A DNA stretch of 64,000 nucleotides from Henricia sp. BOLD:AAB3569 (Eukaryota > Echinodermata > Asteroidea > Spinulosida > Echinasteridae): positions 62,001 to 126,000 of the forward strand of contig JBBELK010000936.1 of the NCBI GenBank assembly GCA_037783545.1. Reading direction: 5' to 3'. The notes under the pieces are model-generated. The model ran no database searches. It was not told the origin of the DNA and was given only the letters and a program-made list of their open reading frames with translations. This document shows positions 58,295 to 64,000 of this stretch, piece by piece (the stretch's first letter is position 1; every line of letters starts with the position of its first letter). The translations under genes were made by a program, and so were the position numbers.

Positions 58295-58690
58295 TACACG
58301 ATCTAAAGACCCAAATACATCCAACATTTTTTATTTTATTGAGTTATCAAGAAAAACACGACTAAAAGTGTTGATAGCAACCGTTACGGTAACCAACACC
58401 ACATGGTTTGTTTTTCGTGTAAAATGGGACCCGAAATTGCTAATGTGTTTTTTTGCCATTCATTAAAAAACCAAGAATTTCTGAATTACATTAAAAAGAA
58501 TTGTGTCTTACTGCATCTATGGGGGCTGAAATTTCAACAAGGCAGTTTACACGTATCTACATTGTTGTCATGCTGTTGTTCCTGGAATTCTGGGGGGGAA
58601 ATGTTTCTACAAAATGTACTGGGGCTTTATAAACCCCCAGTTACACAACAGGTTACGACCTGCTGCAACTGAAAATCACAAGGAATCTTA
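58295..58690 (+). mobile_element. MITE A copy
   Basis: AAGACCCAAATACATCCAAC, AAGAAAAACACGACTAAAAG, GTTGATAGCAACCGTTACGG, CACCACATGGTTTGTTTTTC and TACTGCATCTATGGGGGCTG follow the family order. Confidence 0.65.
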
Positions 58691-58789
58691 AAATTATTCC
58701 ACAAACAATCTTGGATGGTATTTTCTTGGGTAATCGCAAGACCGAAATCGGTCGCGGGGAGATTTTAAAAAAAAACCGGCCGCGACCAA

Positions 58790-59060
58790 AATGATCGTGG
58801 CTCGTTTTAAGTCTTAAGCTAGTCTTAAGTAGGTCTTCAGATGGTCGCGCGACAAGTCTTAGATGGTGTTATGTGGTCGAGGCTGATCATGGGACTCTCT
58901 CGTCGTCCCACAGTCGCACGACTTCCTACGACTAGTGGCATGACTAGTCGCACTACCAGTCACACGACTAGTCTTGCACAGTCGTGCGACTGGTCTTTGA
59001 CACTCGTACGTATAGTTCTGCGATTTGTCGTGCTATCAGTCTGCTACCAATCAAGGACAG
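58790..59060. repeat. Degenerate GTCGCACGACTAGT repeats
   Basis: CAGTCGCACGACTTCC, ACGACTAGTGG, CACACGACTAGTC and CAGTCGTGCGACTGGTC recur in both orientations, forming a foldback. Confidence 0.55.
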
Positions 59061-59067
59061 GTCTTAA

Positions 59068-59207
59068 ACGGGCCTCCCACTGTGCGATTTTTGCCACGAA
59101 TTTCCTACGAATTGGTACGATTATCGGAGACTGCCTATAGACTCTACACACAATCGTACCCAATCGTAGCTAATTCGTTGCAAAAATCGCACAGTGGGAG
59201 ACCCGCT
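59068..59207. mobile_element. Foldback MITE E copy
   Basis: ACGGGCCTCCCACTGTGCGA to CGCACAGTGGGAGACCCGCT, with TTAA at 59064-59067 and 59208-59211. Confidence 0.82.
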
Positions 59208-59211
59208 TTAA

Positions 59212-59351
59212 ACGGGCCTCCCACTGTGCGATTTTTGCCACGAATTGGTACGATTACCAGAGACTGTCTATAGACTCTACACACAATCGTAGGAAATCGT
59301 TCCCATGTCGTAGGAAATTCGTGGCAAAAATCGCACAGTGGGAGGCCCGCT
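59212..59351. mobile_element. Foldback MITE E, adjacent copy
   Basis: Same ends as the copy to its left. It shares the TTAA at 59208-59211 with it and is followed by TTAC, a decayed TTAA. Confidence 0.8.
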
Positions 59352-59895
59352 TTACAGTGTGACTGCTAGGCTGACATCGGAGAAATACCCACGACTGGAC
59401 CAAATATGGTATTTTAAAATATATTAGCCCCAAAGTCCCTGTTTCACTCAAATGTATTTCGTAGCTGGCTTCCAGAACAAAGAGGTATTGACAGTGGCCG
59501 CACTTTGCGTAATTCGCAGTTGCTATTAAACAGTCCCTAGAGTTCGTACGCAACGATATGCCAATAGCCCAATCCCTTACCTTGTTAAGGTTTTTAATGA
59601 ACACGTGAACACATGAACTTGTGAACTCAGTAGATTCTCAAAACTTTGTTTTTGTTTATCTCATTCTACTAGCCGAATACCGTATGTGTGAATTTTAATG
59701 TTGTTATATCTAGTGTTTTAAGGATTTTTTATAAATTGTCTTGTGTACTTGTGTCTTTCATATTTTATTGTAATGTCTCTTCAATTCAGCCCATGGGCTG
59801 CGAATATGGCACATTAAACCAGAATAATAATAAAAGTATAGAAAACGTGCGAACACATAACAAAACAGTGGAATTCATTTATACATACGTGTATA
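59352..59895. other. Gene-free stretch
   Basis: No supported feature. Confidence 0.35.
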
Positions 59896-59897
59896 TA

Positions 59898-60383
59898 CAG
59901 TGAAACCTGCTCTTAAGGCCACCTCTATAAAGAGGCCACCTGTCAAAGTGGCCACATTTGTTCGGTCCCAAACCAGTTTGTACACAGACAGGTGGAGGTT
60001 TAACCTTGATATTAGGGCCCCTCTCTAACGCGGCCAGTGGCCAAGGCACTAGGATTTCTGTATGCACAACTCTATGGCGGTTGAACCTGGATAATATGGC
60101 CAAACACAGTAAATCGCCTAAATAAATCAAGCTACTGTGGGAAATTGTATGAGGAGCTTTAACAAATTGTTAAAAACAAAAGAAAATTCAACTTTATAAT
60201 GAGGAAACCTTTCATACACATTCACTTTTAGCTGTTTCTCAACTATAGACATGCACTGTGGTATGTTTTATGGTGTTTGGATATTCCTGCATGTGTACGC
60301 TAAACCTCTATATAAGGGCCACCTGCATATTCTGGCCACATTTCGTCGGTCGCTTGAGTGGCCACTATACGCAAGTTTCACTG
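59898..60383. mobile_element. pogo/Tigger-like MITE, TA duplication
   Basis: Ends CAGTGAAACCTGCTC and, inverted, CAGTGAAACTTGCG, flanked by TA (59896-59897 and 60384-60385). Sub-terminal repeats of GGCCACCT and GTGGCCACATTT lie near both ends. 486 bp. The CAGTG start with a TA target suits the pogo branch of Tc1/mariner. Confidence 0.75.
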
Positions 60384-60639
60384 TAGCATGCTTTGAATGC
60401 AATACAAAACGTACATGCGGGGCATTCTACCCTGAAATGGCCCCTCAAAGATATAAGCGAAAACCAAGTCACGTTTATTTGTTCAGAATTTCCCAAGAAT
60501 AGCAGTAGACCGAAGCTAAAAAACGACGGAATTCACTAAAATGGGCGTCAAGTGTTTATCCGCTCACTCACGAAGGCTGCTTGTCGTGTGTGCAGGCGCG
60601 CGTGCGTGCACTTTTAGCGCATCAGCAGAAGGGAATCTC

Positions 60640-60900
60640 TCAGCATAATGGTTGCGAAGTGCTGCAGTGCATTCGTGATGGAGGACCGAGGTTTGACGTC
60701 AGTTGCCGGGGCAACTAAGCATCGACCAATCTACTATAAAGTCGCAGGGAAACGGTTGGTGAATTTTGCTGGGAACAATTACTTTGGTAACTAACAAAAT
60801 GTGACGTTGGTCTTTCGGCTCTCGATGGCACAAAACAGTAGTGCGCATGCGTTGAACGACCGCATGGGGGCCGCCATGTTTCTTCTTCATCGGACAAGTT
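60640..60900. promoter_or_regulatory. Possible promoter with NRF1- and YY1-like motifs
   Basis: TGCGCATGCG at 60842-60851 matches the NRF1 core, and AACATGGCGGCC on the minus strand near 60877 resembles a YY1 initiator site. On the plus strand an ATG at 60648 begins MVAKCCSAF, reminiscent of a THAP domain start, but the next residues do not fit. Weak. Confidence 0.2.
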
Positions 60901-62100
60901 CGAGCGGCGACTATGGTTCGATTATTTGAATATCCTAATAAAATATTCAATCGAATATCGAATATTCGTTTGGACTGAATGGCCACATGTTTGTGTATAC
61001 AAAATGTAAAAAAAAACCGTATATCGATGCATTAAATAAAACTGTCACTCTATAATGGGATTCATTCTTCTGCATGGTTGCTTTTGACAGACATGTTTTT
61101 GCTGCAAAAAAACTAAATGCATTTAGGAATAATCCTTGTATCATTATTCGTATATTTCGTTACCAATCTAATGTTCGAATATCTTATACAGCTCTAAAAC
61201 ATGCGTAAATAACATGGCATTTTTGTAAACGTATTCAAATTCCATGCATACTTACATAACAAAAGCTTGTTCTTAACGACCATAGAGCTTGTCCGGGACT
61301 TGTCCTACCTATCAACAACTAATGTATGCAAAATATATTCCAGCCAAAGAAATAAAGTTTAAAGTATAAGGCGAATGAAATAGTTGATGTATAACTTGGC
61401 AATGACACAAGAAACATCCATGCATGAATTCGGATACATACGAAAACGGCCTATATACCACCTTAATAACCTGTTGAAAAAGCCTGAAATCAGGCAACAG
61501 TCTAAATTCTGACCCTTATGCGTCAATTTGGAGCAATGGTCAGCCCAAACAAAGGTCAGTTTGGTCAGTTGTTAAAAACAACTGACCTTTCCTCAAGTAC
61601 TGTCTCCAATTCTTAAAATTCAATTAACCCACACGGTTGTTTCCAGTCCGATTGTCATCCATCCGGCTGGTCCTTGCCAAGTGACCTGGCAATTCCCGGA
61701 ATCACGCGGAAGGATGGTTCAATCGTGTCCCCTGAATTAGCTCCATATAGAATGCAAAGCGTTTATTAGAAAGGTGCCAGGCTATTTATGCGTTGCAACC
61801 CTCGTCTGACAACGAGATTTGGGACGCATATGAAGCTGGTATACCTTTCAAATCAACAGTTTGTATTCTATAGAACTGATTCAGGGGACCACGATTGAAC
61901 TGTCCTCCTGTGTGATTGGGTCTATTTCTATTTCTATATATCTGAAGGAAGGTCACAGAACCACTCAACAAGAAAAAGTAGCATGCGCTTTCTTGTTTTT
62001 CACCCCAACATCCATCCGTAAACATAAACCTTTTAACTTGATAAATGTTTTTCGCATAACAATTTTAGCTGTAACGCCAAGTTCCATTTCTGAAAAGCCA
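60901..62100. other. Gene-free stretch
   Basis: 60930-61190 has scattered ATTCGAATAT-like motifs. No gene seen. Confidence 0.35.
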
Positions 62101-62104
62101 AATC

Positions 62105-62240
62105 TTACACTTGTACAGGGTTGGGAAACTGTTACAAACGGCGTTATCTCTAGGCCTATGTGTGATTGAGGTCAGTGTGTATGACAAAAACGTGTGATAA
62201 AAACCTGTGTATAACTGCTCGATGCGAAGCCACTAATTTA
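62105..62240 (+). mobile_element. MITE A end fragment
   Basis: GTTGGGAAACTGTTACAAAC, GGCGTTATCTC, GTGTGATTGAGG and TGTGATAAAAACCTGTG. Confidence 0.5.
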
Positions 62241-62600
62241 AGCTGGTTCTCCGGCTATACTGCACTGAAAACAGAGCCATAAATCAACGGTATTCTGGGG
62301 CTTAGTTAGTTCACTCAGTACATGAATATCATCCCGAACGAAATCATTGCATTGGATAGTTTTTACTGCACTGCTTCATGGAATCGGATAAAATTAGTTT
62401 TAAAAACATGTCGGTGTTTATTTTTATTTTTTTATTTTTACGACATCCTTAACATTATACGGATTGAGGGCGCGAAAATTTAGAATTATGGTAATGAGAA
62501 AAATATGACAAATGATATGGTATATCAACATCTCAACACCCAGTGCACGGCAAAATGGGGGAGGAGGCGTCAATATTGGTAGGTGGACACACTCCTTTAA

Positions 62601-63130
62601 AGATAGTATATACATGATTGGTAAACTGTTACAAATAGTTTTATCCCCCTGTGTGGTTGAAGATATGCATGATTAAAACGAACCTGAGCAAAAACCAGCG
62701 CCGTACTTCGTCTAACTTTTGAGAAAACAGTCAAAAAAGGGTTTGAAGTCATTTCGCCCCAAAACCACTTCGCCCTGAATCATTTCGCCCCGAACCACGG
62801 CCTGTGCACGAAGTAGTTTTGGGGCGAAGTAGCATTTGGGCGATGTAGTGTTTGGACTTTGGACGAAGTGATTTGGGGCGAAATGGCATTCAAGCGAAGT
62901 GGTTTGGGGGCGAAATGGCACTTGGGCGAAATGGTTTGGGGGAGAGTTGAATTTTCGTCTCATGAGACGAAAACTAATTGTTTTACTCATTTCTCAAAGA
63001 CAATAGCAATTCAGACAAAACCATTTCAGGGGAAGTTTTCTACGGTCATCATGTTTATATTGTTAAAGTTAGGCGTAAATCTGTGAACATTTCTGATTTT
63101 CGATATACATGTACCAATCATACACTGCCT
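62601..63130 (+). mobile_element. TTAA MITE with GGGCGAAATGG block, copy 2
   Basis: TTAA at 62597-62600 and 63131-63134. The first 150 bp are ~93% identical to 33591-33740. The middle (62750-62950) is an expanded block of GGGCGAAGTGG/GGGCGAAATGG repeats in two orientations around GGCCTGTGCACGAAG. The right inverted end is AGGCAGTGTATGATTGG. Confidence 0.78.
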
Positions 63131-63134
63131 TTAA

Positions 63135-63640
63135 AGTCCAAAAAAAGATATTCCATAATATTTCGACGATTTTCTGTTTCATATTCGTAAATATTGCACA
63201 CGACCCTTTATATGAAACTTCCCGGTGGGACGCAGACGTACTACAGAACAACACATCTTTCGGTCGATGTTTCATTTTGTACATCTATAAATAGCTCCAT
63301 GTTCCCGCTTATTAGTGCACGGTTCAAGTTACATGTACACACGCGACGTGGCAGTAAAATGTTAGATGGTATTTTCTTCCTTAAGCCCGGAAAACAGTGC
63401 AGAGGCGTTCAATTTAGCCTCTGGCCTTTGTGCAAATTTGCGTATCATCAAGATTCATTTTGTGAGCTATACTTGTCCGATTTGCCTGCTTGTTTATCTG
63501 ATAGTTACTGACATAAATAGGCCGTTCTTATTCAATTCATTTACCAAATTATCATCAACGGCGTGCACAGAGACCTAAAATGCGATGACGTCAGACGTCG
63601 TGCTTTGTTTACATGAATCTTGTTTCCACTGGATTGTCTC
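63135..63640. other. Gene-free stretch
   Basis: No supported feature. Confidence 0.35.
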
Positions 63641-63644
63641 TATA

Positions 63645-63880
63645 TACTGGCTTACATTTTTGCAGTGACAAAAAATGTAACCTCTTGAGTTGACGGCAAT
63701 GGTCACAAACACCACATGATTTTTCTACGTGTGAGATGCTACCTTTGTTGGAGACATTGCCAACTGAAAGTGCTACTCGGAAAAGAAGAAAAACAAATTT
63801 GCAAACTAATTTTTTTTAACACTTCATTCAACGCAAACACCATGCACGGATTTTTACAAACAGGTTATTAGGAACACCTT
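63645..63880 (+). mobile_element. MITE A copy
   Basis: TTGCAGTGACAAAAAATGTA, CAAACACCACATGATTTTTC and ACGCAAACACCATGCACGGA occur in the family order. Confidence 0.6.
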
Positions 63881-63914
63881 AGGGGTAAAAAGGGGGTATT
63901 AGGGGGACATTTGG

Positions 63915-63947
63915 AATTAGGGAGACATTTGTGATGTCTCCCTAATT
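63915..63947. repeat. 14-bp stem hairpin
   Basis: AATTAGGGAGACAT / ATGTCTCCCTAATT around a 5-nt loop, near the right edge. Confidence 0.7.
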
Positions 63948-64000
63948 TTCAAAAATCAATTTAAAAAGTTAGGGCGCAAACCTGTCTTATTACGGCACAA

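Noticed and set aside
63880-63935. TTAGGGG-like runs as telomeric repeats
   Set aside because: Irregular spacing and few copies; part of a local hairpin.

Overview
This is animal genomic DNA: no operons, AT-rich, short chance ORFs, one spliced host exon, and repeats over much of its length. The ion-channel exon, a BEL/Pao element, CR1-like LINEs, tRNA-derived SINEs and dense palindromic MITEs suit a marine invertebrate deuterostome. I think an echinoderm is most likely, but that is inference.

Left end (1-8 kb): the only host gene I can name is the first coding exon of an SK-type (KCNN) calcium-activated potassium channel on the minus strand, ending at a clear splice donor. The rest of the gene lies beyond the left edge. 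Its upstream region to about 8 kb holds repeats and one stretch of non-repetitive DNA that could be regulatory.

Middle (8-35 kb): SINEs, palindromic MITEs and a LINE tail are followed by a 2.6-kb tandem array of about 33 units of 78 bp, derived from the head of a tRNA-type SINE. After it come a 5'-truncated LINE with a long open reverse transcriptase, a broken gene of a multicopy PIN/FEN-nuclease-like family, two MITEs with clear target duplications, and a broken BEL/Pao LTR retroelement carrying a nested TTAA MITE.

Right half (35-64 kb): almost wholly small DNA elements and SINEs. These include two 0.6-kb copies of an element with 9-bp target duplications, a 463-bp-arm palindrome split by a Harbinger-like insertion whose empty site can be read from the opposite arm, several TTAA-targeting MITE families, a pogo-like MITE and foldback elements. 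I recognise no host exon right of 2.6 kb. I saw no intact tRNA gene, rRNA gene or CRISPR array.

The main novelty candidates are the SINE-head satellite, the nested palindrome, the 9-bp-TSD family, a repeat whose core is inverted between two copies, and the GGGCGAAGTGG motif blocks found in three places.
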